Shown: positions 16,873 to 25,648 of the stretch, piece by piece
Layout of the letters: every line of letters begins with the position of its first letter
Position numbering within the stretch: position 1 is the stretch's first letter
Origin: Proteinivorax tanatarense
GTDB lineage: Bacteria > Bacillota > Proteinivoracia > Proteinivoracales > Proteinivoracaceae
Reading direction: 5' to 3'
NCBI RefSeq assembly: GCF_040267685.1
Contig: NZ_CP158367.1
Span: forward strand, 124,001-188,000
Length of the DNA: 64,000 nucleotides
The notes under the pieces: generated by a model
Database searches by the model: none
The model's input: the letters and a program-made list of their open reading frames with translations, nothing else
What the model was told of the DNA's origin: nothing
Position numbers and translations under genes: made by a program

Positions 16873-17577
16873 ATGGGGAACGTTATAGCACTAATAGCAG
16901 CTGCTGGTTCAGGCAGCAGAATGAAGATTAATACTAAAAAACAATATTTAAATTTAGCGGGTCAACCTATGTTGGCCCGTACTGTGTTATTATTTCAAAA
17001 AAATAAGAATATAGATAAGATTTACGTACTTTGTCCCTTGGCAGACATGAAATTCTGTCAACAGGTAATAAAAAATCACTGCGGTCAATTTAAAATTGCC
17101 GGAATTATTCCTGGGGGAGATACAAGATTTGACTCAATATATAATGGGATAAGTAAATGTGAAATAGAAGATACAGATAAAGTGCTTATCCACGATGGAG
17201 CTCGCCCCTTTGCTTCACAAGCGATTATTAACAACATAATAAACAAACTCTCACAAAAAGGTGTAAATGGAGTAGTTCCGGGAATTCCAGTAAAAGATAC
17301 CATAAAAAAAATTGATGGAGATCTAATAGTGGATAGTCCGCCGAGGAAACAACTAATAGCTGCCCAAACTCCTCAAGGGTTTTGTGCTAAGGTGCTTAAA
17401 GAGTTATATAAAATGGCGAAAAAGGATAACGTGAATAATCTAACAGATGACAGCTCTCTACTAGAGCACTACGGCTATCCCATGCATCATATTTTAGGGG
17501 AAGAAAATAATTTTAAGGTAACAACGCCGCAAGATTTAGAGTTAGCTCAGCTATATTTAAAGGAGGGGGAAAAGTGA
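16873..17577 (+). CDS. ispD: 2-C-methyl-D-erythritol 4-phosphate cytidylyltransferase IspD
   Basis: A 234-residue enzyme of the MEP isoprenoid pathway, joining MEP with CTP to give CDP-ME. It has the nucleotide-binding N-terminus AAAGSGSRM (about 9-17) and IHDGARP (about 106-112), plus the conserved Lys region near residue 20-25. Its stop overlaps the ispF start by 4 nt, so the two consecutive MEP-pathway enzymes are coupled. Confidence 0.95.
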   Translation: MGNVIALIAAAGSGSRMKINTKKQYLNLAGQPMLARTVLLFQKNKNIDKIYVLCPLADMKFCQQVIKNHCGQFKIAGIIPGGDTRFDSIYNGISKCEIEDTDKVLIHDGARPFASQAIINNIINKLSQKGVNGVVPGIPVKDTIKKIDGDLIVDSPPRKQLIAAQTPQGFCAKVLKELYKMAKKDNVNNLTDDSSLLEHYGYPMHHILGEENNFKVTTPQDLELAQLYLKEGEK

Positions 17578-18050
17578 AAATAGGCATGGGTTATGATGTA
17601 CATAAACTTAGTGATAATAGGAAATTAATTATTGGAGGAGTAGATATTCCATTTAATAAAGGATTAGATGGCCACTCTGATGCAGATGTTTTAATTCATG
17701 CAATCATGGACAGTATTTTAGGGCCGATGGGATTAGGAGATATTGGCAATTTATTTCCGGACACAGATAACAAATATAAAGATATAGATAGCATGGTATT
17801 GCTTAAAGAAGTAAATAATAAATTAAAACAAAGCCAACTAAAAGTTGCAAATGTTGACTGTGTTATTTTGGCGGAAAAACCAAAGATGTCACCCCATATA
17901 AAAGAAATGGCACAAAATATTTCTCAAGTTTTAGATATAAATCAGTCTCAAATTAGTATAAAAGCTACAACTACAGAAGGGTTGGGTTTTGTAGGGAGAG
18001 AAGAAGGGATTGCAGCACAAGCGGTTTCGCTACTTTTTCTAAATGAATAG
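17574..18050 (+). CDS. ispF: 2-C-methyl-D-erythritol 2,4-cyclodiphosphate synthase IspF
   Basis: A 158-residue trimeric MEP-pathway enzyme that cyclises CDP-ME 2-phosphate. Metal-binding DVH (residues 8-10) and [12 protein letters not shown] (about 33-44) are present, as is [16 protein letters not shown] near the C-terminus. It uses a GTG start overlapping the ispD stop (GTGA) and a strong AGGAGGGGG site inside ispD. Confidence 0.96.
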   Translation: MKIGMGYDVHKLSDNRKLIIGGVDIPFNKGLDGHSDADVLIHAIMDSILGPMGLGDIGNLFPDTDNKYKDIDSMVLLKEVNNKLKQSQLKVANVDCVILAEKPKMSPHIKEMAQNISQVLDINQSQISIKATTTEGLGFVGREEGIAAQAVSLLFLNE

Positions 18051-18098
18051 CGAAGAAACCAAGAAAAAATAAAAAAGTGTGAAAGCTAGGTTGATTTA

Positions 18099-18127
18099 TT
18101 GTCAAGTTGACACAAAGTTGGTATAAT
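18099..18127 (+). promoter_or_regulatory. Sigma-A promoter of the cysE-cysS T-box operon
   Basis: TTGTCA (18099-18104), 17 nt, TATAAT (18122-18127). The start near 18134 is right at the 5' end of the T-box leader. Confidence 0.8.
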
Positions 18128-18133
18128 AATTAA

Positions 18134-18357
18134 AAAAACCATAGCAATGATAAAAGATTAGTATGTCTTCTCACCTCAAACAGAGATGGTCTTTAAATGG
18201 TGGAAAAAGACTAGGTTAATAGAGGACAGAAATTGCACTTTTGGAGCTTAGGCGGGTGGTGCCGTTAACGACCTACTAAGATTAAACGACTACTGTCATT
18301 TAAATTAGAGTGGAACCGCGATAAAATCGCCTCTAAGCTTAGGGGCGATTTTTTTAA
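18134..18357 (+). promoter_or_regulatory. T-box leader with cysteine (UGC) specifier
   Basis: The T-box signature TTAGAGTGGAACCGCG is at 18305-18320, followed by the terminator pair AAATCGCCTCTAA / TTAGGGGCGATTT and T-run ending at 18357. Upstream is a long stem I region. In its 3' side the sequence AATTGCACTT supplies a UGC codon (18234-18236) at the expected specifier position, giving cysteine. Uncharged tRNA-Cys should stabilise the antiterminator and switch on cysE and cysS. This fills the 338-nt gap between ispF and cysE. Confidence 0.93.
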
Positions 18358-18388
18358 TATATTTCAAATTTAATTTGGAGGGTAAAAA

Positions 18389-19036
18389 ATGAGTGGGATA
18401 AAAGTTGATATAAAAGCGGTTTTTAATAACGACCCTGCAGCAAAAAGTGTCTTGGAAGTGCTTTTATGCTATCCAGGCCTACATTGTATTATGATTCATA
18501 GATTTTCACATCGACTTTATAAATTAAATCTTATCTTAATAGCAAGGTTAATATCTCAAATTGCTAGATGGCTAACTGGTATAGAAATACACCCGGGAGC
18601 ACAAATTGGACGAGGAGTTTTTATAGATCATGGGATGGGAGTAGTTATTGGGGAAACTACTCAAATAGGAGATGGTGTAATTATATATCAAGGAGTTACA
18701 TTAGGAGGGACTGGAAAAGATAAAGGCAAGAGACACCCGACAATAGAAGCCAACTGTACTATTGGGGCAGGAGCTAAAGTTTTAGGCCCCTTTAAGGTAG
18801 GGAGAAATTCCAAAATTGGTGCTGGTTCTGTTGTGCTTAAAGAAGTGCCAGAGAATTCCACTGTTGTAGGAGTGCCAGGTCAAGTTGTACAGGGAAGAAA
18901 AAGAAAAAAGGATTGCTTAGAGCACGGCAATATGCCTGACCCAGTCATGACAATCACTAAGTGCATGGAAAGGCGGATAAAAGATTTGGAACAGCAAGTT
19001 AAAGAACTAAAGGAGGGCAAGGTAAGTGACGATTAA
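18389..19036 (+). CDS. cysE: Serine O-acetyltransferase CysE
   Basis: A 215-residue left-handed beta-helix acetyltransferase making O-acetylserine from serine and acetyl-CoA, the first committed step of cysteine synthesis. Hexapeptide repeats run at about 70-175, with the active-site block [13 protein letters not shown] (about 80-92) and GVTLGGTGK loop. The charged C-terminal tail is longer than the minimal family form. It is the first gene behind the Cys T-box; its end overlaps cysS by 11 nt. Confidence 0.95.
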   Translation: MSGIKVDIKAVFNNDPAAKSVLEVLLCYPGLHCIMIHRFSHRLYKLNLILIARLISQIARWLTGIEIHPGAQIGRGVFIDHGMGVVIGETTQIGDGVIIYQGVTLGGTGKDKGKRHPTIEANCTIGAGAKVLGPFKVGRNSKIGAGSVVLKEVPENSTVVGVPGQVVQGRKRKKDCLEHGNMPDPVMTITKCMERRIKDLEQQVKELKEGKVSDD

Positions 19037-20432
19037 ATTGTTTAACTCGATAACTCAGAACCAAGAAAGGCTTAATCCTGTTAATAAAAACAAAATTAAT
19101 ATGTATGTGTGTGGACCTACAGTTTATAATTACTTTCATATTGGAAATGCCCGGGTTTTTGTTTTTTTTGATGTTGTTAGAAGATACTTAGAACATAGAA
19201 ATTACAACGTTAATTATGTGCAAAATTTTACCGATATAGATGATAAGTTGATTGAAAAGTCCAATGAGATTGGTGTGACAGTTAGTGAGCTGGCAGAAAA
19301 TATGATTGAAGCATATTTTAAAGATGCTAGGGCTTTGGGGGTTAAAGATGCGGACTTTCACCCAAAGGCCACAGAGCATATTAACGACATGATAGATGCC
19401 ATTTCAAGGTTAATTGAAAAGGGCTTAGCATACGAAACTGATAAAGATGTTTACTTTGACACCACTAAGTTTCCTGAATATGGGAAACTATCTGGTCAGG
19501 ACATCTCAAAACTACAGTCAGGTAGCAGGATAGAAGTTGACCCATATAAGAAAAATCCCCTAGACTTTGTGCTTTGGAAAAAAGCAAAGCCTAAAGAGCC
19601 TAGTTGGGATAGTCCATGGGGTAAAGGAAGACCTGGCTGGCATATCGAGTGTACTGCCATGTCTAGGAAATATCTAGGTGACACCCTTGATATTCATGCA
19701 GGTGGAGAGGATTTAGCTTTTCCCCACCATGAAAACGAGGTAGCCCAAAGTGAAGGGCTGACAGGCAAACTGTTTACCAGGCATTGGATGCATGCTCGAT
19801 TTTTGCAAATAGAAAGTAAAAAAATGGGCAAATCCCTAGGGAATCAGTTGATGGTAAGAGATCTATTGCAAAAGCACCCGCCATTAGCGCTTAGGTTTTT
19901 TCTTTTATCTGCCCACTATAGAAACCCTCTAAATTACACTGAAGAATTATTGCAGTCAGCTAAGAGTAGTGTAGAAAGATTAAATACTGCGTACAAAAAT
20001 TTAAAGTATGCTCTAGACGAATGTGCAGTTCAAAATCAAAGCAAAGAATATAGCGATAATAAGCAAATAGAAGAATATAAAAACAAGTTTTATAGAGCTA
20101 TGGATAATGACTTTAACACGGCAGATGCTATAAGTGTTATGTTTGAAGTTGTTAAAGAGGTAAATAACTATTTAGCTTTACCTTCGAGAGACTATGTAGA
20201 GTTGAAAAATTTTAAAGAAACGCTTGATAATTTTGATTCTATAATGGGGCTTATCGAAAGAGTCGAACAAAAAAGTTTAGATAGAGAAATAGAAGTGTTG
20301 ATAGAAAAAAGACAACAAGCTAGGTCTAACAAAGACTTTGCTACTGCTGATAAAATTAGAGATGAACTTTTGCAAAGGGGGATTACCTTAGAGGACACAC
20401 CCCATGGTGTGAGGTGGAAATACATTGAATAA
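19026..20432 (+). CDS. cysS: Cysteinyl-tRNA synthetase
   Basis: A 468-residue class I synthetase. The HIGH motif reads HIGNAR (about 38-43), and KMSKS reads KMGKS (about 266-270). The zinc site is formed by the Cys in [11 protein letters not shown], Cys in ECTAMSR and the HHENE segment. It charges tRNA-Cys, and so feeds back on the T-box leader. GTG start within the cysE end; AGGAGGG is upstream. Its stop overlaps the TTG start of mrnC. Confidence 0.96.
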   Translation: MTIKLFNSITQNQERLNPVNKNKINMYVCGPTVYNYFHIGNARVFVFFDVVRRYLEHRNYNVNYVQNFTDIDDKLIEKSNEIGVTVSELAENMIEAYFKDARALGVKDADFHPKATEHINDMIDAISRLIEKGLAYETDKDVYFDTTKFPEYGKLSGQDISKLQSGSRIEVDPYKKNPLDFVLWKKAKPKEPSWDSPWGKGRPGWHIECTAMSRKYLGDTLDIHAGGEDLAFPHHENEVAQSEGLTGKLFTRHWMHARFLQIESKKMGKSLGNQLMVRDLLQKHPPLALRFFLLSAHYRNPLNYTEELLQSAKSSVERLNTAYKNLKYALDECAVQNQSKEYSDNKQIEEYKNKFYRAMDNDFNTADAISVMFEVVKEVNNYLALPSRDYVELKNFKETLDNFDSIMGLIERVEQKSLDREIEVLIEKRQQARSNKDFATADKIRDELLQRGITLEDTPHGVRWKYIE

Positions 20433-20826
20433 AGATAAGTTGCAAAAAGAAGTGCCTGTAATAGCTTTGGCTTTTGTTGGAGATTCAGTATATGATACCT
20501 ATATCAGAACTATGTTATTAAATAATGGTAAGTACAAACCTAATCTTCTGCATAAAAGATCAAGTGCTTACTCTAAAGCTAAAGCTCAGTCTGTAGCATA
20601 TCTAAATATTAAGGATATCTTAAGCAATGAGGAGGAGAAACTAGCCAATAGAGGAAGAAATGCAAAGACAAATACCATGGCTAAAAATGCTTCTGTAGCT
20701 GAATACAAAAATGCTACTGCCTTAGAGGCACTTATAGGTTATTTGCATTTAACGAATCAAAAACAAAGAATAGATGAAATAATGGATAAAATCGTGCAAG
20801 AAATAGAAAAACAGGAGGTAAAGTAA
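20425..20826 (+). CDS. mrnC: Mini-ribonuclease III
   Basis: A 133-residue RNase III catalytic domain without a dsRNA-binding domain. The signature is FVGDSVYDTYIR (about 13-24) with the partner acidic site in ALEALIGYLHL (about 107-117). Homologues mature 23S rRNA ends. It starts with TTG inside the cysS 3' end (8-nt overlap), the usual cysS-mrnC-rlmB neighbourhood. Confidence 0.93.
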   Translation: MNKDKLQKEVPVIALAFVGDSVYDTYIRTMLLNNGKYKPNLLHKRSSAYSKAKAQSVAYLNIKDILSNEEEKLANRGRNAKTNTMAKNASVAEYKNATALEALIGYLHLTNQKQRIDEIMDKIVQEIEKQEVK

Positions 20827-20827
20827 A

Positions 20828-21508
20828 ATGGATGTAAAGCTTATTTGTCACACACCAAACTGTCAGCAAGTTGTTGCAACTGCTGCACGTTTGTGTTATT
20901 CGGCCGATGATATTGATACTATACTAACAAAAATGGGAGATAAGAGGGGGAAGAAACTTATTCTTAAGCTTATTGATTTAGGACATCAGTCTCCTTTTGA
21001 ACATATTTCATTTACTTTTGGAATAAGTGGTATAAGCCGCTCTTTGAGCCATCAGCTTGTAAGACATAGGATAGCAAGCTATTCTCAGAAATCTCAACGC
21101 TACGTATCTGAGAGTCAATTTGACTACATAACTCCCCCATCAATAAAAAAAGATGAAAAAACAAAAAAAAGATATGACCAGTTGATGGAAAATATAGCGA
21201 AATGCTATGAAGAACTGTCAGAAATTGCACCTAAAGAAGATGCTAGATATGTTTTGCCTAATAGCTGTGAAACTAAGATTGTTGCAACTTTTAATGCCAG
21301 ATCTCTTTTTAACTTTTTTCAGCATAGGATGTGTACTAGAGCTCAATGGGAAATTCGCCTATTAAGTGAAAAAATGTATGATATTGTAAATGAAATATCC
21401 CCTGAAATTTTTAGTTATTTTGGAGCTAGCTGTGATACATTGGGGTATTGTCCTGAAGGAACCATGTGCTGTGGAAAGGCACAAACCTTAGAACAAAGGG
21501 AGCGTTAG
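20828..21508 (+). CDS. thyX: Flavin-dependent thymidylate synthase ThyX
   Basis: A 226-residue FAD-dependent enzyme converting dUMP to dTMP with methylene-THF and NAD(P)H. The ThyX motif RHRxxSxxxxSxR is seen as RHRIASYSQKSQR (about 75-87), preceded by SPFEHISFTF with the conserved His. It begins 2 nt after the mrnC stop, with AGGAGG in mrnC. This position between mrnC and rlmB is typical for Clostridia. Confidence 0.96.
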   Translation: MDVKLICHTPNCQQVVATAARLCYSADDIDTILTKMGDKRGKKLILKLIDLGHQSPFEHISFTFGISGISRSLSHQLVRHRIASYSQKSQRYVSESQFDYITPPSIKKDEKTKKRYDQLMENIAKCYEELSEIAPKEDARYVLPNSCETKIVATFNARSLFNFFQHRMCTRAQWEIRLLSEKMYDIVNEISPEIFSYFGASCDTLGYCPEGTMCCGKAQTLEQRER

Positions 21509-21512
21509 TCAA

Positions 21513-22238
21513 ATGGATGATTTCATTTTTGGGAAAAATTCGGTGCGGGAGCTTTTGCAGTCTAATCGAAGTATAAACAAAATATTTGTAGTAAAAGGTT
21601 TTAAGGATAAGGAACTTTTGCAGTTAGCCAGACAAAAGAAAGTTATTATTAAAACAATAGAAAAAAAGAAACTAGACAGCTTGGTAGAAGGGAAGAACCA
21701 TCAAGGGATTGTCGCTTCTGTTAGCCCTAAAAATTATGTTGAAATCGAAGAAATCATACACAAAGGAACAGAGGGGGAAAAATTTATCATTGCTTTAGAT
21801 TCGTTAGAAGACCCTCATAATCTAGGAGCTATATTGAGAGTTGCTGATGGAGCGGGAGTAGATGGTATAGTTATTCCGAAAAATAGGGCTGTGCCACTAA
21901 CCTCTACTGTTGCAAAAGTAGCAGCAGGAGCCATGGAAACAGTTCCCGTTGCAAAGGTTACAAATTTGGGTAGGACCATAGAAAAATTAAAAGAGGCGGG
22001 ATTTTGGGTGACTGGCGCTGACTCCCAAGGAAGTCCCTTTTACACAACAGACCTTAAGGGAAATGTATGTCTAGTAGTTGGTGGAGAGGGAAAGGGTATA
22101 ACGAGATTAATTAAAGAAAAATGTGATTTTATAGCCTCTATACCACTAAAGGGAAAGGTTACCTCATTAAATGCTGCTACAGCAACAGCAATTTTATCTT
22201 ATGAGGTTGTAAGGCAAAGAGAAAATGAACGATCATAA
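21513..22238 (+). CDS. rlmB: 23S rRNA (guanosine-2'-O-)-methyltransferase RlmB-type (TrmH family)
   Basis: A 241-residue SPOUT methyltransferase with a short N-terminal substrate-binding domain (about 1-75). The three SPOUT motifs are visible: DSLEDPHNLGAILR (about 95-108), VVGGEGKGI (about 190-198) and PLKGKVTSLNAATATAI (about 211-227), the last forming part of the AdoMet knot. Exact target guanosine is inferred from family. It overlaps yacP by 14 nt. Confidence 0.92.
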   Translation: MDDFIFGKNSVRELLQSNRSINKIFVVKGFKDKELLQLARQKKVIIKTIEKKKLDSLVEGKNHQGIVASVSPKNYVEIEEIIHKGTEGEKFIIALDSLEDPHNLGAILRVADGAGVDGIVIPKNRAVPLTSTVAKVAAGAMETVPVAKVTNLGRTIEKLKEAGFWVTGADSQGSPFYTTDLKGNVCLVVGGEGKGITRLIKEKCDFIASIPLKGKVTSLNAATATAILSYEVVRQRENERS

Positions 22239-22740
22239 GGAAATGGTTGTAATTGATGGATATAATCTTATTTATTATTGGTACAATAAACAATTAAAAG
22301 AGATATCCCTTGAGGAGCTTAGGAAGGAACTGGTAGAAAAGCTTCAGGAGTTTCAAAACTATAGTGGAACTAAGGTTGTCTTAGTGTTTGATGCATATAA
22401 AGTAAGAGGTAGGGTAAAAGAAGAAAATTTTAACGGCCTTGAAGTCTGGTTTACTAAAGAAGGGGAAACAGCTGACACCTTAATTGAGAAAATGGTATAT
22501 CAATTAATGAAAAAGAAAAAGAAGATCACTGTTGTTACTTCTGATTATGCGCAACAGCAGTTTGTCCTAGGGAAGGGTGCTATACGGAAATCTTCCCGGG
22601 AGTTTATAAATGACCTAATGGGAATAAAAAACAAAATAAGAAAAACTATTACAAAGAATGTAAATAAATCGGGAAATACAATAGGAAGTAGCTTAAGCCC
22701 GGAAGAAGTCAAGATATTGGAGAAAAAGTTTAAAAACTAA
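22225..22740 (+). CDS. yacP: NYN (YacP/Rae1-type) RNA-processing nuclease
   Basis: A 171-residue NYN/PIN-like protein. The start VIDGYNLIYYW (about 8-18) and DTLIEKM and VTSDYAQQ segments provide the acidic residues of the fold. The Bacillus homologue Rae1 is a ribosome-associated mRNA endonuclease. It overlaps the end of rlmB and is the last gene of the cys T-box operon before the sigH promoter. Confidence 0.9.
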   Translation: MNDHKEMVVIDGYNLIYYWYNKQLKEISLEELRKELVEKLQEFQNYSGTKVVLVFDAYKVRGRVKEENFNGLEVWFTKEGETADTLIEKMVYQLMKKKKKITVVTSDYAQQQFVLGKGAIRKSSREFINDLMGIKNKIRKTITKNVNKSGNTIGSSLSPEEVKILEKKFKN

Positions 22741-22745
22741 AAAAC

Positions 22746-22774
22746 TTGACGAGTATTTCCCGATAAAGTATAAT
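22746..22774 (+). promoter_or_regulatory. Sigma-A promoter of sigH
   Basis: TTGACG (22746-22751), 17 nt, TATAAT (22769-22774), directly after yacP. The start would be near 22781, 26 nt before sigH. Confidence 0.75.
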
Positions 22775-22806
22775 TAATATCATTAAAAGAGGGGGAGGTT
22801 AGAGAC

Positions 22807-23445
22807 TTGGCTTTGACAGCAAATCAAACCCATAATCCAGAAGAGATGAGTGATGAAGAATTAGCTGTGTTGGCCTGTCAGGGAGACGAGATAGCTACTG
22901 AAGTTTTGATTAATAAGTATAAAAACTTTGTCAGGTCTAAAGCCCGCTCATATTTTTTAATAGGGGCTGACCGAGAAGATATTATTCAAGAGGGAATGAT
23001 TGGTTTGTACAAGGCTATCAGGGATTTTAAGGGGGACAAGCTGACTTCCTTTAAATCTTTTGCAGAACTTTGTGTAACAAGGCAAATAATTACGGCCATA
23101 AAAACTGCTACAAGGCAAAAGCATATCCCACTAAACTCCTATGTTTCGCTAAACAAACCAATTTTTGACGAAGAATCAGATAGAACACTATTGGATATCA
23201 TATCTGGTATTAAAATAACTGATCCTGAAGAGTTAATGATTAGCCAAGAAGAATATAGTGATATTGAAAAAAAGATGGCTGAAATTTTATCTGGGTTAGA
23301 AAGAAAGGTGTTAATGCTTTACTTGGAAGGGAAGTCTTATCAAGAGATAGCTGAGGAACTAAAGCGTCACGTAAAATCAATTGACAATGCACTTCAAAGA
23401 GTAAAGCGAAAGCTAGAAAGGTATTTAGAAATCAGGGAACTTTAA
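22807..23445 (+). CDS. sigH: RNA polymerase sigma factor SigH
   Basis: A 212-residue sigma-70 family factor of the SigH type, controlling early stationary phase and sporulation genes in endospore formers. Region 2 (about 20-95) has the ADREDIIQEGMIGLYKAIRDF block; region 4 (about 150-205) has a helix-turn-helix with EGKSYQEIAEELKRHVKSIDNALQRVKRKL. TTG start about 7 nt after GGGGGAGG. It has its own promoter, and a tRNA cluster follows. Confidence 0.93.
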   Translation: MALTANQTHNPEEMSDEELAVLACQGDEIATEVLINKYKNFVRSKARSYFLIGADREDIIQEGMIGLYKAIRDFKGDKLTSFKSFAELCVTRQIITAIKTATRQKHIPLNSYVSLNKPIFDEESDRTLLDIISGIKITDPEELMISQEEYSDIEKKMAEILSGLERKVLMLYLEGKSYQEIAEELKRHVKSIDNALQRVKRKLERYLEIREL

Positions 23446-23462
23446 AAAAAAGAAAAAACCCC

Positions 23463-23491
23463 TTGACTCTGTATCGGAAAAAATGTATAAT
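23463..23491 (+). promoter_or_regulatory. Sigma-A promoter of the tRNA cluster
   Basis: TTGACT (23463-23468), 17 nt, TATAAT (23486-23491). It lies just after sigH and 37 nt before tRNA-Tyr. Confidence 0.85.
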
Positions 23492-23528
23492 GTATATTGT
23501 CGCTGAGATGCAGCGAGATAAAATATAC

Positions 23529-23614
23529 GGAGAGGTTCCCGAGTTGGCCAAAGGGGGCAGACTGTAAATCTGCTGGCTCCGCCTTCACTGGTTCGAATCC
23601 AGTCCTCTCCACCA
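23529..23614 (+). tRNA. tRNA-Tyr(GTA)
   Basis: Acceptor GGAGAGG pairs with CCTCTCC, the anticodon loop is CTGTAAA (GTA), and a long variable arm typical of bacterial tRNA-Tyr is present. CCA is encoded. Confidence 0.97.
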
Positions 23615-23621
23615 CTAATGC

Positions 23622-23695
23622 GCGGGTGTAGCTCAATGGTAGAGCCCTAGCCTTCCAAGCTAGTTACGTGGGTTCGATTCCCATCACCCGCTCCA
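23622..23695 (+). tRNA. tRNA-Gly(TCC)
   Basis: Acceptor GCGGGTG pairs with CACCCGC; anticodon loop CTTCCAA gives TCC; CCA is encoded. It begins 7 nt after tRNA-Tyr. Confidence 0.96.
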
Positions 23696-23701
23696 TTTTA
23701 T

Positions 23702-23778
23702 GCTCGCGTAGCTCAGGAGGTCAGAGCGCATCCTTGGTAAGGATGAGGCCACCGGTTCAACTCCGGTCGTGAGCTCCA
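23702..23778 (+). tRNA. tRNA-Thr(GGT)
   Basis: Acceptor GCTCGCG pairs with CGTGAGC (one G-T pair); anticodon loop TTGGTAA gives GGT; CCA is encoded. Confidence 0.96.
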
Positions 23779-23785
23779 CAATTAT

Positions 23786-23862
23786 GGCGGCGTAGCTCAG
23801 GTGGCTAGAGCATGCGGTTCATACCCGCAGTGTCCGGGGTTCAAATCCCTGCGCCGCCACCA
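23786..23862 (+). tRNA. tRNA-Met(CAT), elongator type
   Basis: Acceptor GGCGGCG pairs with CGCCGCC; anticodon stem TGCGG/CCGCA with loop TTCATAC gives CAT; CCA is encoded. The first base pair is a normal G-C and the anticodon stem lacks three consecutive G-C initiator pairs, so it is not initiator tRNA. A lysidine-modified Ile tRNA is possible but less likely. Confidence 0.9.
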
Positions 23863-23874
23863 AATATGGATATA

Positions 23875-23899
23875 ACGTCCTGGATAGGGCGTTTTTTTT
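23875..23899 (+). terminator. Terminator of the tRNA cluster
   Basis: ACGTCCT (23875-23881) pairs with AGGGCGT (23886-23892) and is followed by eight T residues. Confidence 0.85.
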
Positions 23900-23973
23900 G
23901 TGTCAAACTAAGGAATTTGGGATAAGGGGAAGAAAAAAAGAGATAATAAATTCTAAGTACAGCTTTCTTAGTG

Positions 23974-24002
23974 TTGACATCCTATTTAAACTGTGATAGA
24001 TT
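23974..24002 (+). promoter_or_regulatory. Promoter of rpmG-secE-nusG
   Basis: TTGACA (23974-23979), 17 nt, TAGATT (23997-24002) with an extended TG at 23994-23995. The start would be near 24009. The rest of the 220-nt gap after tRNA-Met shows nothing else I can identify. Confidence 0.7.
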
Positions 24003-24082
24003 TTATTAGGTACCATTAAAATAGAGAAGTGTTTTTTATACAATAAAAGGTTAAATGTTTAGGCTTTAGGAGGTGCGAATAG

Positions 24083-24232
24083 ATGAGAGAGATAATCACA
24101 CTGGCATGTACAGAGTGTAAACAGCGGAACTATACTACCACTAAAAACAAAAAGAACCAACCAGATAGAATAGAACTGAAAAAGTATTGTCGTTTCTGCA
24201 AAGCTCACACTAATCATAAAGAAACCAAATAA
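24083..24232 (+). CDS. rpmG: 50S ribosomal protein L33 (zinc-binding form)
   Basis: A 49-residue L33 with CTEC (about 9-12) and CRFC (about 37-40), the two CxxC pairs of the zinc-binding C+ form. It starts at ATG, 7 nt after AGGAGGTGCG. The gene precedes secE and nusG, as in many Firmicutes. Confidence 0.94.
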   Translation: MREIITLACTECKQRNYTTTKNKKNQPDRIELKKYCRFCKAHTNHKETK

Positions 24233-24280
24233 TGGGGAAGAACCATTATAAAAATTTTGTTGAATAGGATGTGAGAATCT

Positions 24281-24475
24281 ATGGGTATGATTCAAAAATC
24301 AAAATCCTTTTTTAAAGGAGTAAAGTCAGAACTAAAGAAAGTTCAATGGCCTACCCGAAAAGAGTTGACAACATATACTGTGGTAGTAGTTGTTACAGTT
24401 CTTGTAGTTGCGGGCATAATAGCTCTTATGGATACATTTTATGGTAGCATAATTGGGTTGATAACTAGGAGTTAG
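24281..24475 (+). CDS. secE: Preprotein translocase subunit SecE
   Basis: A 64-residue, single-spanning subunit that clamps the SecY channel. The amphipathic segment [20 protein letters not shown] (about 10-29) and the following membrane helix (about 33-55) are characteristic. Its usual nusG neighbour follows 52 nt later. Confidence 0.95.
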   Translation: MGMIQKSKSFFKGVKSELKKVQWPTRKELTTYTVVVVVTVLVVAGIIALMDTFYGSIIGLITRS

Positions 24476-24527
24476 CAAAACCTAAATTTAGAAATAAAAG
24501 GGGGGAGGGGTCATAAGGCCCCGAACT

Positions 24528-25052
24528 ATGGAGAAAAGATGGTATGTTGTACATACCTATTCAGGGTATGAAAATAAAGTAAAAGCCAATTTAGAAAAAC
24601 GTGTTGCATCTATGGAGATGGAGGACAAGATTTTTTCTGTACTTGTGCCCATGGAGGAACACCAAGAAACTAAAAATGGCAAACGTAAAACAACCATGAA
24701 AAAAGTTTTCCCGGCCTATGTGCTAGTGGAAATGGTTCTTTCTGACGATTCTTGGTATGTAGTTAGAAACACGCCAGGTGTTACAGGGTTTGTGGGTTCA
24801 GGGACTAAACCAATACCCTTAGAAGAAGAAGAAGTGAACCATATTATGAAAAAAATGGGTATGGAAGCTCCTAAAGTTAAAGTTGACTTTGAATTAAAGG
24901 AGCAGGTTAAAGTTAAATCAGGGCCATTTGAAGGCTTTGAAGGTGTTATTGAAGAGATAAGTGTAGAAAAACAACGATTAAAGGTTTTAGTTTCTATGTT
25001 TGGTAGGGAAACCCCTATTGAGCTAGAATTTGATCAAGTTGAAAAGATATAA
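24528..25052 (+). CDS. nusG: Transcription termination/antitermination protein NusG
   Basis: A 174-residue NusG. The NGN domain (about 1-110) begins RWYVVHTYSGYENKV and binds RNA polymerase; the C-terminal KOW domain (about 122-174, VKVKSGPFEGFEGVI) contacts Rho or ribosomal S10. It has no insertion. It lies ahead of rplK as is usual. Confidence 0.96.
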   Translation: MEKRWYVVHTYSGYENKVKANLEKRVASMEMEDKIFSVLVPMEEHQETKNGKRKTTMKKVFPAYVLVEMVLSDDSWYVVRNTPGVTGFVGSGTKPIPLEEEEVNHIMKKMGMEAPKVKVDFELKEQVKVKSGPFEGFEGVIEEISVEKQRLKVLVSMFGRETPIELEFDQVEKI

Positions 25053-25117
25053 CTTTGATTGGATAACCAATCAATATATATATTTTTACATTTCTACTAG
25101 GGTGACTTAGTAGGTTA

Positions 25118-25145
25118 GTGGGAGGGTAGTACCCGCTAAAACCAC
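25118..25145 (+). promoter_or_regulatory. L1-operator-like RNA element before rplK
   Basis: GTGGGAGG (25118-25125), then a GGG/CCC inner stem, then CGCTAAAACCAC. GTGG closes with CCAC, leaving an asymmetric loop (GA opposite GCTAAAA). This resembles the L1-binding kink of 23S rRNA, so it is a probable L1 translational operator for rplK-rplA. A near-copy lies at 25606-25632. Confidence 0.65.
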
Positions 25146-25172
25146 ATTAACTAAGAAGGAGGTGTGACCCTA

Positions 25173-25598
25173 ATGGCTAAAAAGGTGATTGACTTAGTGA
25201 AACTTCAAATTCCTGCTGGCAAGGCCACCCCAGCTCCACCAGTTGGTCCAGCTTTAGGTCAGGCAGGCATTAACATAATGGCTTTTTGTAAAGATTTTAA
25301 CGAAAGAACAAGTTCGCAAGCGGGCATGATAATACCGGTTGAAATAACTGTATTCGAAGACCGTTCGTTCTCTTTCATCACAAAAACACCGCCAGCTGCA
25401 ATTTTATTGAAAAAAGCCGCTGGAATTGATAAAGCTTCAGGCGAGCCTAACAAAGTAAAGGTTGCTAAAGTGAAAAGAGCTCAGCTGGAAGAAATAGCTG
25501 AACTTAAAAAAGCAGATTTGAATGCTGCTGATCTTGATGCAGCTGTAAGAATGATTGAAGGTACTGCCCGTAGTATGGGTATTGAAGTAGAAAAATAA
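25173..25598 (+). CDS. rplK: 50S ribosomal protein L11
   Basis: A 141-residue protein of the GTPase-associated centre, needed for stringent sensing via RelA. It has the N-terminal Pro-rich switch [18 protein letters not shown] (about 20-37) and the C-terminal rRNA-binding domain with TAKSMGIxV-type ending. ATG 25173 lies 10 nt after GGAGG; a GTG at 25164 overlaps that site and is rejected. Confidence 0.97.
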   Translation: MAKKVIDLVKLQIPAGKATPAPPVGPALGQAGINIMAFCKDFNERTSSQAGMIIPVEITVFEDRSFSFITKTPPAAILLKKAAGIDKASGEPNKVKVAKVKRAQLEEIAELKKADLNAADLDAAVRMIEGTARSMGIEVEK

Positions 25599-25605
25599 TA
25601 TTAAG

Positions 25606-25632
25606 GTGGGAGGATATATCCGTTAATACCAC
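25606..25632 (+). promoter_or_regulatory. Second L1-operator-like RNA element, before rplA
   Basis: GTGGGAGG (25606-25613), a small GGA/TCC stem, then CGTTAATACCAC ending at 25632. It shares the same shape and consensus with 25118-25145. It sits just upstream of the rplA ribosome site GGGAGG, where bound L1 could block initiation. Confidence 0.65.
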
Positions 25633-25648
25633 AGGGAGGTTTGTTAAT

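Noticed and set aside
23442-23636. Minus-strand ORF opposite tRNA-Tyr and tRNA-Gly
   Set aside because: Same tRNA-antisense artefact (RTGFEP-type peptide); no ribosome site or homology.
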